The notes beneath the pieces were generated by a model. It searched no databases. It was not told the origin of the DNA and was given only the letters and a program-made list of their open reading frames with translations. A program made the translations under genes and the position numbers. 64,000 nucleotides of DNA from SIG603 sp964370635 (GTDB lineage Bacteria > Bacillota > Clostridia > Oscillospirales > Acutalibacteraceae), in the NCBI GenBank assembly GCA_964370635.1, contig CAYJJU010000001.1:1-64000 (forward strand), read 5' to 3'. Below are positions 41,604-50,007 of this stretch, one piece after another; within the stretch, counting starts at the first letter, position 1; the number at the start of each line of letters is the position of its first letter.

Positions 41604-43106
41604 CTAATTTATAGGTTTCATAGTTGGGAATAGTATTACGTCTCTAATACTTTGCGAATTAGTTAAAAGCATAACAAGTCTGTCTATTCCGATGCCCATG
41701 CCGCCTGTTGGTGGTAGGCCGTATTCTAAAGCCGTTAAGAAGTCTTCATCAACGCCTTGCGCCTCGTCGTCGCCCGCCGCTTTTGCCGCCGCTTGTGCTT
41801 CAAAACGCTCTCTTTGGTCCATAGGGTCATTAAGCTCACTAAATGCATTTGCATATTCTCTGCCCATCAAGAAAAGTTCAAATCTTTCGGTATACTCGCC
41901 GTTTTCTTTAATTTTCTTTGCAAGCGGTGAAATATCCGTTGGGTGCCCTGTTATAAATGTGGGCTCTATTAATTTATGCTCTGCATATTTTTCGAAAAAT
42001 AGATTTATTATATCGCCTTTTTTATGTCTTGTCTCAAATTCAACATGGTGCTCGTCGGCAATTTTTCTTGCGTCTTCTAAAGTTTCTACGGCATAAAAAT
42101 CAACGCCACAGTGCTCCTTAATTGCGTCTACCATAGAAAGTCTTGCAAAAGGCTTGCCTAAGTCAAGTTCGTATTCGCCAAAAGTCACAGTAGTAGTGCC
42201 CAAAACATTTTTTGCGACAGTTCTTATTAAATCTTCGGCTAAATTCATCATGCCTTCAAAGTCTGTGTAAGCTTCATAAAGTTCAAGCATGGTAAATTCA
42301 GGGTTGTGGCTTGGGTCCATTCCTTCGTTTCTAAAAACTTTTGAAAGCTCGTACACCTTATCAAAACCGCCTACTATAAGACGTTTTAGGTGAAGTTCTA
42401 AGGCTATTCTTAAATACATCTCTATGTCTAGGCTGTTGTGATGTGTGATAAATGGCCTTGCAGAAGCGCCTCCTGCCTCAGTGTTTAAGGCGCAAGTTTC
42501 AACTTCCATATAATCTTTTGAATTTAAAAAGCTTCTTATTTCAGAAATAATTCTTGAGCGCTTTACGAAAGTTTCTTTAACCTCGGGATTCATGATAAGG
42601 TCTAAATATCTTTGTCTGTATCTAGCATCAACGTCTTTTAGGCCATGATATTTTTCAGGTAGTGGCAAAAGAGATTTGCAAAGCACAGTAAAGCTATCTA
42701 CCTTTACTGAGATTTCTCCACGTCTAGTTTTAAAGACCTCACCCTTTACACCTACTATGTCGCCTATGTCAAGAGTCGACAAAAGTTCCTTGTATAACTC
42801 TTCGCCAAGTGCGTCAATTTTTACATAAAGCTGTATTCTGCCTTTTGCGTCACGAAGATCCATGAAGCTTACTTTACCCATGTCTCTCCAGCTCATAATT
42901 CTGCCGGCTATGCTTACATACTCTCCACTTTGACCTTCCTCGGGCTCTTTAAAGTTGTCTACTATATCTTTAGTATTTGCATTTACATCAAATTTTGTAA
43001 TTTCAAACGGATTTTTACCTGCATTTTGCAAAGTTTTAAGTTTATCTCTTCTAATTTGAAGTATTTCTTTAAGTTCAAGCTCTTGCTCTACATGATTTTC
43101 TGACAT
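41604..43106 (-). CDS. lysS: Lysyl-tRNA synthetase, class II
   Basis: 500 aa. It charges tRNA-Lys. The N-terminal OB-fold anticodon-binding domain (about 60-160) precedes the class II core: motif 1 around VKRSRIISEIRSFL, motif 2 FRNEGMDPSHNPEFTMLE and motif 3 GMGIGIDRLVMLLTN, ending FPTMKPIN. The length is normal for bacterial LysS. It follows greA with the cruciform element D in between, the greA-lysS order common in Firmicutes. Confidence 0.96.
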   Translation of the reverse strand: MSENHVEQELELKEILQIRRDKLKTLQNAGKNPFEITKFDVNANTKDIVDNFKEPEEGQSGEYVSIAGRIMSWRDMGKVSFMDLRDAKGRIQLYVKIDALGEELYKELLSTLDIGDIVGVKGEVFKTRRGEISVKVDSFTVLCKSLLPLPEKYHGLKDVDARYRQRYLDLIMNPEVKETFVKRSRIISEIRSFLNSKDYMEVETCALNTEAGGASARPFITHHNSLDIEMYLRIALELHLKRLIVGGFDKVYELSKVFRNEGMDPSHNPEFTMLELYEAYTDFEGMMNLAEDLIRTVAKNVLGTTTVTFGEYELDLGKPFARLSMVDAIKEHCGVDFYAVETLEDARKIADEHHVEFETRHKKGDIINLFFEKYAEHKLIEPTFITGHPTDISPLAKKIKENGEYTERFELFLMGREYANAFSELNDPMDQRERFEAQAAAKAAGDDEAQGVDEDFLTALEYGLPPTGGMGIGIDRLVMLLTNSQSIRDVILFPTMKPIN

Positions 43107-43167
43107 ATTTTTCTTCCTTTCAAATTACGATTTATAAAAAAGGGCAGCAAAACACGCTTGCCGCCCC

Positions 43168-43445
43168 AGCCGAGCTCATATAATCCGAACCCGTTTTATG
43201 ACAAATGGGTGTGCTTTCTATCTGTGTCAAAGCCTTTTGCAAGGCGGAAGCATTACAGGGGGGCTTTTCCTTGCTATAAAACCCACCCATTTGCCATAAA
43301 ATCCTTAGACCTGAAAATGTCCAAATTGTGCCTATAACACGGCAGACGAATGAAGTAATACTTGCCGTATTGCAAGTTCGTCTAACACAGTTAGAGGTGT
43401 AATTTGGCCATTTTTAGGCGTGGTTCAGATTATATGAACTCGGCT
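43168..43445. mobile_element. Cruciform element family 2, copy D, between greA and lysS
   Basis: About 24-bp terminal inverted repeats: AGCCGAGCTCATATAATC at 43168 and its near complement ending 43445. Two inner hairpins have arms CCGTTTTATGACAAATGGGT (43190) with its complement at 43284-43304, and CCTGAAAATGTCCAAATT (43310) with its complement at 43401-43418. Each contains the core GTAATRCTT-N-GYATTGCAA plus ACACAGTTAG, in opposite orientations; in the right hairpin the stem AGACGAA/TTCGTCT frames it. It ends 5 bp after the greA stop and is transcribed with lysS if greA reads through. It has the same plan as copy C but unrelated terminal repeats. Confidence 0.75.
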
Positions 43446-43450
43446 AAATT

Positions 43451-43936
43451 TTATCTTGTTACCGAAACAATTTTATATTTGACACTTCCGGAAAGCGTTT
43501 CGACCTCTACTGTCTTGCCGGCTTTTTTGCCAAACAACGCTCTACCAACTGCTGATTCGTCCGAAATTTTATTGTTTCTCGGGTCTGCTTCATTAGAGCC
43601 TACGATTTTAAAGGTTCTTTCCATAGGGCTACCGTCTCTTCCGGTTGTTGAAACAACAACTTTTGAGCCTAGGTTTATGGTTTCTTTATTAAGTTCTGCC
43701 TCATTTACGACCACAGCTTTTTTTAGCATAACTTCTAAGTCTGCTATTCTCGCCTCGAGTATTGCTTGATCGTTTTTTGCTTCATCATATTCGCTGTTTT
43801 CTGATAAATCGCCAAAAGAGCGTGCAACCTTTAGCTTTTCGGCCGCATCTTTTCTTCCTACCGACACAAGTTGCTCAAGTTCTTTCTCAAGCGCTATCTT
43901 TCCTTCCATAGTAAGGAAAATCTGTTTTTCTTGCAT
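43451..43936 (-). CDS. greA: Transcription elongation factor GreA
   Basis: About 161 aa. It stimulates cleavage of backtracked RNA by RNA polymerase. The N-terminal coiled coil carries the acidic tip (SFGDLSENSEYDEAK, about residues 39-53) that enters the secondary channel, and the C-terminal FKBP-like domain contains DESAVGRALFGKKAGKTVEVE. The ATG at 43934-43936 is chosen because GGTGG lies 8 nt upstream; a GTG four codons earlier overlaps that site. It is upstream of lysS. Confidence 0.96.
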   Translation of the reverse strand: MQEKQIFLTMEGKIALEKELEQLVSVGRKDAAEKLKVARSFGDLSENSEYDEAKNDQAILEARIADLEVMLKKAVVVNEAELNKETINLGSKVVVSTTGRDGSPMERTFKIVGSNEADPRNNKISDESAVGRALFGKKAGKTVEVETLSGSVKYKIVSVTR

Positions 43937-43989
43937 TTTAATTTCCACCTTTTATATATTATAGATTAATTTTATTTTAACATCTTATT

Positions 43990-44018
43990 ATTATATGAAT
44001 TCTTTTGGCATATGTCAA
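43990..44018 (-). promoter_or_regulatory. Promoter of greA
   Basis: Minus-strand TTGACA (44013-44018), 17-bp spacer, TATAAT (43990-43995), a perfect consensus, about 50 bp before the greA start. Confidence 0.85.
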
Positions 44019-44119
44019 TATTATATTATTAATTTTTATTAAATATATCACTTTTCACAGGACTTTATTCCTAAGTTTAGCCAAATTAATATAAAAACCT
44101 GTAAAAACGGGGTAAAAAC

Positions 44120-44365
44120 AGCGGACATGGCAAGCCATGTCCCTAGCGTGTCGAAAAAATCCTATTTTTTTGTACACGCTACCTGACTGTCCAAAAACCT
44201 GCAAGGCAAGGAACAAATGCCCTAAAATGACCGAGTAATACGAGGGTATATGAGGGAAATTTTAGGGTGTTTGTGACGCAGGAAGCAAAAAAATCTGCTA
44301 TCGGCAGATTTTTTTTGCGGTTGCGGGTTTTTCGACGGTCAGCGGACATGGCAAGCCATGTCCCT
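44120..44365. repeat. Structured repeat family 1, copy B, with flanking direct repeats
   Basis: A 196-bp core (44145-44340) homologous to copy A, between perfect 25-bp direct repeats (44120-44144 and 44341-44365). Each of these is a hairpin (GGACATGGC aa GCCATGTCC) unrelated in sequence to the direct repeats of copy A. Within the core the first inner stem is CCCTAAAAT/ATTTTAGGG instead of ACTTGCAAAT/ATTTGCAAGT, and the variable hairpin is TCTGC/GCAGA instead of TGAGCC/GGCTCA. The loop GACCGAGTAATACGAGGG and the following GACGCAGGAAGC are unchanged. It lies between ftsX and the greA promoter. Confidence 0.8.
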
Positions 44366-44377
44366 ACTGTGTAAATT

Positions 44378-45283
44378 CTAAATTACGGCGTTTTCGCCTT
44401 CTTTTCTTAAATATCTGCCTATTGAAATCACGCCGCCCATTATGCCAAACAAGCCACCTAAGACTCCGTATGCTGCGTATAGATAGAAAATATACGGACG
44501 AATGTCCACAATGTCAATAAACTGAATCATAGAATATACGATTTGCGCAAGTTGATCGTAGGCAAAAAATACCACGGTTGCAGAAATTGCGCCTGATATA
44601 AGTCCTATAATAAGACCCTCTACTATGAATGGTATTCTTATAAATAGATTTGTCGCACCGACAGATTTCATGATGCTTATTTCAACACGTCTTGAGAACA
44701 TTGTAACTTTAACTGTGTTTGAAATAATAAACAGTGCCACAACACCCAAAATTGCTACTATTGCGATGCTTCCGTATCTGATAAGTGTGTCCACGTCGTT
44801 TAACATGTCTGCAACTGCAGAGAAGTCAGTTATCATGTCGACGCCCTCTATTGCCTTTATCTCTTCTATGGTGTCATAGTAAATCTCAAGGTCTGCCATA
44901 GATACGGTGTAGGCATCGGGCAGGAAATTTTCCTCGTTTGCAAGCTCGTTAAAAACCGTGCCGTCGTCTTCTAATGTTTCTAAAATTCCCATAAGAGCAT
45001 CTTCACTGTTTACAAATTCTGTGGTGATGATGTTGTCAAGGCCTCTTATCTCTTCACCAATTTGTATAGCCTGTAGCTGAGGAAGACCCTCATCAAGGAA
45101 AACAGTCACGCTGTTTTCAGATTCTATAGAACGCATTGCAGAGTCCATGTTTAAAGATAGTAATACTGCAATACCTGTAAGTATCAAACATGATACCAAA
45201 ACAATGATAGAGGCAAAGCTCATCGTCCTGTTTTTCCAAAGACCCTTAAAGCCCTCTTTAATCAAATAAATAACACTACTCAT
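44378..45283 (-). CDS. ftsX: Cell division protein FtsX
   Basis: 301 aa, four membrane helices: one after the N-terminal MSSVIYLIKEGFKGLWKNRTM segment (given by position, residues 1-21), and three in the C-terminal FtsX/MacB-like domain containing TMFSRRVEISIMKSVGATN. A large extracellular domain (about 45-165) lies between. With FtsE it controls peptidoglycan hydrolases at the septum. It overlaps ftsE by 4 bp (ATGA). Confidence 0.93.
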   Translation of the reverse strand: MSSVIYLIKEGFKGLWKNRTMSFASIIVLVSCLILTGIAVLLSLNMDSAMRSIESENSVTVFLDEGLPQLQAIQIGEEIRGLDNIITTEFVNSEDALMGILETLEDDGTVFNELANEENFLPDAYTVSMADLEIYYDTIEEIKAIEGVDMITDFSAVADMLNDVDTLIRYGSIAIVAILGVVALFIISNTVKVTMFSRRVEISIMKSVGATNLFIRIPFIVEGLIIGLISGAISATVVFFAYDQLAQIVYSMIQFIDIVDIRPYIFYLYAAYGVLGGLFGIMGGVISIGRYLRKEGENAVI

Positions 45284-46203
45284 CCTCTGTCTTTATCCCC
45301 TTCCTCTAAAAGCATGTCCAAGTCTTCAAGTTCATCAGAAATGACAAAATCAATTTCTGTGTCGTCGTCTTGCCCATAATAGTCATTTTCATACTCGGGA
45401 ACAAACACGTCTTCTTTAATATCCTCTTCACTCACATACTCTTCTACTTCCACTTGCTTAGGTGCGTCGATGTCTGCCGCAACAGTTCTTCTGATATTTG
45501 CAGATTTAGCCTTCTCCGGCTTTATTTCATCTGAATAAACCGTTGCTGTGTCGGCTACAATTTCACCGCTGTGGATTTGTATAATTCTTCTGTGGAAATG
45601 TTTAACCAAGGAATGCTCATGGGTAACCATGAGTATCGTGGTTCCCCTTTTATTTATTTCATTTAACAAGTCTACAATTTCAAAAGAAAGTGCTGGGTCA
45701 ATATTACCTGTAGGCTCGTCTGCGATTATCATTGACGGGTTATTTACAAGCGCCCTTGCAAGTCCGACACGTTGACGCTCACCGCCTGATAATTCGCTAG
45801 GTCTATGTTTTACCTTGTGCTGAAGCCCTACAAGACTTAAAATATATGGCACACGTTTTTTAATAGTCCTGCCCGAAGCACCTACAACGCGCATTGCAAA
45901 AGCAACATTGTCATACACGGTCATATGGTCTATAAGTCTGAAATCTTGGAAAACTATTCCCATTTTCCTTCTCATAAATGGCACTTTTCTCTTTTTAATT
46001 CTTGCAACATCTACGCCTGCAACTATAACTTGCCCTTCATTTGGGCGCTCTTCACACATTATTAGTTTTAAAAATGTACTCTTGCCGGCACCTGATGAAC
46101 CAACTATAAATACAAACTCACCTTTATCAATTTTTAAATTAACATTATGTAAAGCTTCTGTTCCATTGTTATATACTTTTGAAACATTACGAAATTCAAT
46201 CAT
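45280..46203 (-). CDS. ftsE: Cell division ATP-binding protein FtsE with acidic C-terminal extension
   Basis: About 307 aa; FtsE is usually about 230. The ATPase core is complete: Walker A GSSGAGKSTFLKLI, the Q-loop FQDFRLIDHMTVYDN, signature LSGGERQRVGLARALV, Walker B MIIADEPTGNID and the H-switch THEHSLV. Residues after about 228 form an unusual tail of some 80 residues, very rich in Glu, Asp and Tyr (EVEEYVSEEDIKEDVF and onward). The ATG at 46201-46203 sits after GGAGGATAAA; the in-frame ATG four codons earlier overlaps that site. It powers FtsX. Confidence 0.93.
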   Translation of the reverse strand: MIEFRNVSKVYNNGTEALHNVNLKIDKGEFVFIVGSSGAGKSTFLKLIMCEERPNEGQVIVAGVDVARIKKRKVPFMRRKMGIVFQDFRLIDHMTVYDNVAFAMRVVGASGRTIKKRVPYILSLVGLQHKVKHRPSELSGGERQRVGLARALVNNPSMIIADEPTGNIDPALSFEIVDLLNEINKRGTTILMVTHEHSLVKHFHRRIIQIHSGEIVADTATVYSDEIKPEKAKSANIRRTVAADIDAPKQVEVEEYVSEEDIKEDVFVPEYENDYYGQDDDTEIDFVISDELEDLDMLLEEGDKDRG

Positions 46204-46265
46204 TTTATCCTCCATAAACTAGCTATTTAAATTAACTTACCTGAAATTATGTTCTTAGGCAGAAA

Positions 46266-46301
46266 TATACCCACTGATATAATATTATACCAATGGGTAT
46301 A
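46266..46301. promoter_or_regulatory. Palindromic site upstream of ftsEX
   Basis: TATACCCA (46266-46273) and TGGGTATA (46294-46301) frame an AT-rich centre (ATAATATTAT) that contains a minus-strand TATAAT. It is the only notable signal in the 156-bp gap before ftsE: either a regulator operator over the -10 region or a transcript hairpin. No regulator can be named. Confidence 0.4.
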
Positions 46302-46359
46302 CGATTTTTATTTCTAAATTAGAACTTTTTTGTAACTTTTTTGTAACAACTACTTAAAA

Positions 46360-47445
46360 TTAAAATCTTTGGGGACTTGCTGTCAAATATTTTTTAACCA
46401 TTAAAGCCACTTTAAAGACTATAGCGTCGCTAAATTCTCTTAAATCAAGTCCTGTGATTTTCTTAATTTTTTCCAGTCTATACACTAAAGTATTTCTGTG
46501 AACAAAGAGTTTACGTGATGTTTCAGACACATTTAGGTTATTTTCAAAGAATTTTTGAATAGTAAAGAGTGTTTCATGGTCAAGAGATTCTATAGAGCCT
46601 CTTTTGAAAACTTCTTTTAAGAAAATTCCACAAAGAGTAGTAGGCAACTGGTAAATAAGCCTTGCAATGCCTAAGCTGTCGTATCTCACTATAGTTTTTT
46701 CTGTGTCGAAAACTTTTCCTACTTCCAAAGAAGTTTGAGCCTCTTTGAATGAACGGGCTAAGTCCTTAACATTTTCTACAACCGAGCCTATACCTATTGT
46801 GCAGTGGGTGTAGAACTCGCTTGAAAGCGTGTCGACTATTGAGCCTGCGAGCTTGTCTATGTCTTTAGAGTCTATGTTTGACTTAATTTCTTTAACAAGG
46901 GCTATGTCTGTTTCACTGATATTTATTACAAAATCTCTATTTTTATCTGGGAACAAGTTTTGTATTACATCATATACGGAGATGTCTGTCTTGTTAGTAA
47001 TTTTTATAATCATGCACACACGGCTTACTTCTGCACTAAAATGTAGCTCTCTGCTTTTTAAATAAATATCGCCTGACAATATATTGTCTAGTATTACATT
47101 TTTAATAAAGTTATTTCTGTCATACTTTTCATCATAATACTTTTTAATGCTGTCTAAAGAAATCGCCAAAACATCTGCATATTTTGCGGCTTGAGCGTCT
47201 GTACCCTCCACAAAAACAGCATATTCAGGGTGTGTTTCAAGGCCGAAGGACTTAAATGTGTTTCCTCCTGCCACAAAAATTTCTCCTTGGGCTAAATCCT
47301 CAGCGGTAATTCCGTCGTACACTTCACCAACTTTTGAAAGCTCGCTACAAGAAATGACGACAGATGACTCATCAATTACTCCGATAATTCTATCAATAGG
47401 AGCCTTCATTTGATGAATTACTCCTTGAAAAAGTCTGTTTGACAT
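46360..47445 (-). CDS. PucR/CdaR-type transcriptional regulator
   Basis: 361 aa. An N-terminal putative sugar-diacid or PAS-like sensing region (about 1-110, GVIDESSVVISCSE) and a GGDEF-related middle domain (about 165-275) lead to a C-terminal PucR-type helix-turn-helix (about 300-355, FFENNLNVSETSRKLFVHRN then TLVYRLEKIKKITGLDLR). Such proteins sense small metabolites and control adjacent or distant catabolic genes. There is no obvious target operon nearby except the divergent-looking palindrome 60 bp downstream. It has its own promoter. Confidence 0.82.
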   Translation of the reverse strand: MSNRLFQGVIHQMKAPIDRIIGVIDESSVVISCSELSKVGEVYDGITAEDLAQGEIFVAGGNTFKSFGLETHPEYAVFVEGTDAQAAKYADVLAISLDSIKKYYDEKYDRNNFIKNVILDNILSGDIYLKSRELHFSAEVSRVCMIIKITNKTDISVYDVIQNLFPDKNRDFVINISETDIALVKEIKSNIDSKDIDKLAGSIVDTLSSEFYTHCTIGIGSVVENVKDLARSFKEAQTSLEVGKVFDTEKTIVRYDSLGIARLIYQLPTTLCGIFLKEVFKRGSIESLDHETLFTIQKFFENNLNVSETSRKLFVHRNTLVYRLEKIKKITGLDLREFSDAIVFKVALMVKKYLTASPQRF

Positions 47446-47489
47446 AATAACAACTCCTTTTTTCTAATTAAAATACTTAATTTAATCTT

Positions 47490-47518
47490 ATTTTACACAA
47501 TTTTTATAAAAATTTCAA
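47490..47518 (-). promoter_or_regulatory. Promoter of the PucR-type regulator
   Basis: Minus-strand TTGAAA (47513-47518), 17-bp spacer, TAAAAT (47490-47495), about 45 bp before the start codon. Confidence 0.65.
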
Positions 47519-47584
47519 GCTTTTTTTGTAAAAAGATTTGATAAAGTTAATTTTTTATTCGAAATTAGCCTAATAACTGTAATA

Positions 47585-48697
47585 TCAGCTAAAATACGTA
47601 TCTCCGCTTTCACAATAAGCTATATAAGATTTACCTGTATTTATACTTAAAGGCTCTCCGCTTTCATCAAAAAGCTCTATCCTGCCTTCAATTCCATCTT
47701 TGCTCCATGTGATTTTTTGTGCAACACCTTGCGATATATAGTAGCCAGTTTTATTTTCGCCGGTTACATCCATATCACGTCTAAGTCCATCTGACATATA
47801 TCCTATGTTTGTTTCAAATATCAAAAGATTGCTAAAGGTTAAATTATCACCCGACACGCCGTCGACATGTTCGTTTCCATTATGATATTTATAATAAACT
47901 TCTTCCTCTTCATTATAGGTAAAACTACTGTTGTAGTTCGAGCCACCTTCAAAGTCAACATTTACTTCCACAGCACTTTCACCGTCGGGAATAGTTGTGG
48001 CTACCAAGAAAGAAAATGCAGGGTCTTCTTTGTCTTCTTCTAAATCTGTTCTGTGGTCATTGGCTTCAAGCGCTTCCACAAGTTCTGTCCCGTAAAAAGC
48101 AGAGGCTTCTTCAAGGGCAAATCCCATGCTAAGCCTGTCTTGATCTCTTCCAAACAAGCCGTACTCGCCAATAAGTCCATCGACACTGTCAATGCCCCAC
48201 TGTATGAGCAGTGGTCCCGCAGTTACGGGGTCTGAACCCCAATGGGTGTAAATTGCATCAAAGCTTTCAGAAATTGTCGGATAATAAAAACGGCAACTCC
48301 TTACAGCGGAAACATCTGGCACTTTTGTGTAGTCGCCATACATGGTCATAAGCCTTGTAATTCCGCCCTCAACCAAGGTTTCAACAATTATATCGGCCTC
48401 TCCAACTCCGTACTGCGGCAAACTTGAATATGTATTATTCACCATGACCGCAACAGGGCGTTTTCCTATCGCATCATCATTATCAAGCGGTAGACCGGTA
48501 AGTACATTCACGTCTCCGCTCACGGTTTGACCGGCTTCAGGTGTAGGTTGCGGTGTGGGCGTGGGCTCCGGGGTAGGTTCGGGAGTGGCTTCAGGTGTCG
48601 GGACAGGTGTTGGAAGCGGTTCTTCAACCGGTGCAGAACACGCAACTATGCCTAAACAAAATACTAATGATAAAATTAAACTTATTACTCTTTTCAT
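47585..48697 (-). CDS. DUF3048 (YerB-type) lipoprotein
   Basis: 370 aa. The signal peptide ends in a lipobox (GIVAC, Cys20). Residues about 26-58 are a Pro/Thr/Glu linker (TPEPTPEPTPTPQPTPEA) that lifts the protein from the membrane. The DUF3048 domain follows: NVLTGLPLDNDDAIGKRPVA, SLPQYGVGEADIIVE, VPDVSAVRSCRFYY and THWGSDP, with a second lobe ending in WSKDGIEGRIELFDESGEP. The biochemical role of YerB-like proteins is not known. It is monocistronic, with its own promoter. Confidence 0.87.
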   Translation of the reverse strand: MKRVISLILSLVFCLGIVACSAPVEEPLPTPVPTPEATPEPTPEPTPTPQPTPEAGQTVSGDVNVLTGLPLDNDDAIGKRPVAVMVNNTYSSLPQYGVGEADIIVETLVEGGITRLMTMYGDYTKVPDVSAVRSCRFYYPTISESFDAIYTHWGSDPVTAGPLLIQWGIDSVDGLIGEYGLFGRDQDRLSMGFALEEASAFYGTELVEALEANDHRTDLEEDKEDPAFSFLVATTIPDGESAVEVNVDFEGGSNYNSSFTYNEEEEVYYKYHNGNEHVDGVSGDNLTFSNLLIFETNIGYMSDGLRRDMDVTGENKTGYYISQGVAQKITWSKDGIEGRIELFDESGEPLSINTGKSYIAYCESGDTYFS

Positions 48698-48763
48698 TCT
48701 AATTTCCTCTCATACGTAAATAAACTTGTCTAAATTTGGAAAAAATAGACTAATATTAATGCT

Positions 48764-48792
48764 ATTATATCATATCTGCTGTACATTTACAA
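48764..48792 (-). promoter_or_regulatory. Promoter of the DUF3048 lipoprotein gene
   Basis: Minus-strand TTGTAA (48787-48792), 17-bp spacer, TATAAT (48764-48769), about 67 bp before the start codon. Confidence 0.65.
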
Positions 48793-48890
48793 TATCAATA
48801 ATAAAAAATACCTCTAAATTATTTCAAAATTCACCTTAAGGTCAATCAAGGTCAAATTTGCATGTTTACAAACTATTTACAATTAGCATA

Positions 48891-48919
48891 TTGACATTTA
48901 GAGTGCTAAGTGGTAAATT
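48891..48919 (+). promoter_or_regulatory. Promoter of the hrcA-grpE-dnaK-dnaJ operon
   Basis: TTGACA (48891-48896), 17-bp spacer, TAAATT (48914-48919). The spacer contains GAGTGCTAA (48901-48909), an extra CIRCE half-site, in addition to the complete CIRCE downstream. Confidence 0.75.
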
Positions 48920-48930
48920 ATAGTCACAGT

Positions 48931-48957
48931 TTAGCACTCGACTGTATAGAGTGCTAA
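48931..48957. promoter_or_regulatory. CIRCE operator (HrcA binding site)
   Basis: TTAGCACTC (48931-48939), 9-bp spacer, GAGTGCTAA (48949-48957): a perfect match to the CIRCE inverted repeat. It lies in the 5' untranslated region, 19 bp before hrcA, so HrcA represses its own operon until heat shock titrates GroEL. Confidence 0.97.
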
Positions 48958-48976
48958 ATGCAAAAGAGGTGTTACT

Positions 48977-49987
48977 ATGAATTTAAGTCACAGAGAAAAA
49001 ATTATACTGACCTCTATAGTAGGGCATCATATAAATCACGGCGAACCCATAGGCTCAAAATTCATTGCCGATATTTTAGGCGTGAGCTCTGCCACGGTAA
49101 GAAGCGACATGGCCCAGCTTTCAAATCTTGGCCTTTTAGAACAGCCCCATACATCTGCCGGCAGAATACCTTCTCAAAAAGGATATAGGGAGTATATCGA
49201 TAATCTCATGCCCACCTACACTTTAAGTGATGAGGAAAAGCTTGAGATAAATTTGAAACTTTCGCAAGGCTCATACGACACTCACGAGCTTTTAAGCAGG
49301 GCGATAAGCGCTTTAGCATCAGGTTTTACCGCAGTTGCAACAACTCCTACAACTAAGGATACAATTGTAAGGGCGGTGCAGTTTGTGCAGATAAGCCGAA
49401 AATCGGCAATGCTTATCATTATGACCTCCGCCGGAACGGTAAAAAATAGAGTGTTCCGCTGTGAGTACGATTTAAGTCCCGAAATTTTGCGAATTTTCTT
49501 CAGAATATTCAATGAAAAATTTGCAGGGCTGAGTCTTTACGAAATCACTCCTGCATACATTCAAAATGTTTGGGTGTCGCTGGGCGAGGCTTCAATGCTT
49601 GTGACAGAGGCTTTACACTGCCTTTCTGATTTGGTAAAAACCTCAGAACCCATAGTTTTCGGACAGATAAATTTGATGTTTCACAAAGAGTTTGACGTAC
49701 AAAGCCTTAAGGCCATGCTTAAATCCTTGGAAAACCCCAATTATGTAAACTCTTTACTTGGAGATACAGCCCAAACAAACATTTTACTTGGAAGTGAAAT
49801 TAAAAAAAGCGAGTTCTTACACTCGGGAGTTATTTTATCCCAATACACAGTAGACTCAAACAAAGGCGGAGTTTTGGCGGTCATCGGACCTATACGAATG
49901 AATTACCCAAAACTTAGCTCACAAATTAAATACATCTCACAATCTGTGAGTGCTATTCTTACCTCTCTAATAAGAGAAGAACATTAA
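48977..49987 (+). CDS. hrcA: Heat-inducible transcription repressor HrcA
   Basis: 336 aa. The N-terminal winged helix (LSHREKIILTSIVGHHI, SSATVRSDMAQLSNLGLLEQ) binds CIRCE, and HTSAGRIPSQKGYREYID is the classic HrcA signature. The C-terminal half contains the IDD and GAF-like dimerisation domains, ending with the GGVLAVIGPIRMNYPKL motif. It is the first gene of the class I heat-shock operon, directly downstream of a perfect CIRCE. Confidence 0.96.
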   Translation: MNLSHREKIILTSIVGHHINHGEPIGSKFIADILGVSSATVRSDMAQLSNLGLLEQPHTSAGRIPSQKGYREYIDNLMPTYTLSDEEKLEINLKLSQGSYDTHELLSRAISALASGFTAVATTPTTKDTIVRAVQFVQISRKSAMLIIMTSAGTVKNRVFRCEYDLSPEILRIFFRIFNEKFAGLSLYEITPAYIQNVWVSLGEASMLVTEALHCLSDLVKTSEPIVFGQINLMFHKEFDVQSLKAMLKSLENPNYVNSLLGDTAQTNILLGSEIKKSEFLHSGVILSQYTVDSNKGGVLAVIGPIRMNYPKLSSQIKYISQSVSAILTSLIREEH

Positions 49988-50007
49988 ATTTTGAAAGGAG
50001 CATGATT

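Noticed and set aside
41027..43445. Composite transposon bounded by the two cruciform elements, carrying toxin module 1 and lysS
   Set aside because: Their terminal repeats are unrelated in sequence, no transposase is present, and lysS-greA order is ancestral, so the two elements look independent.
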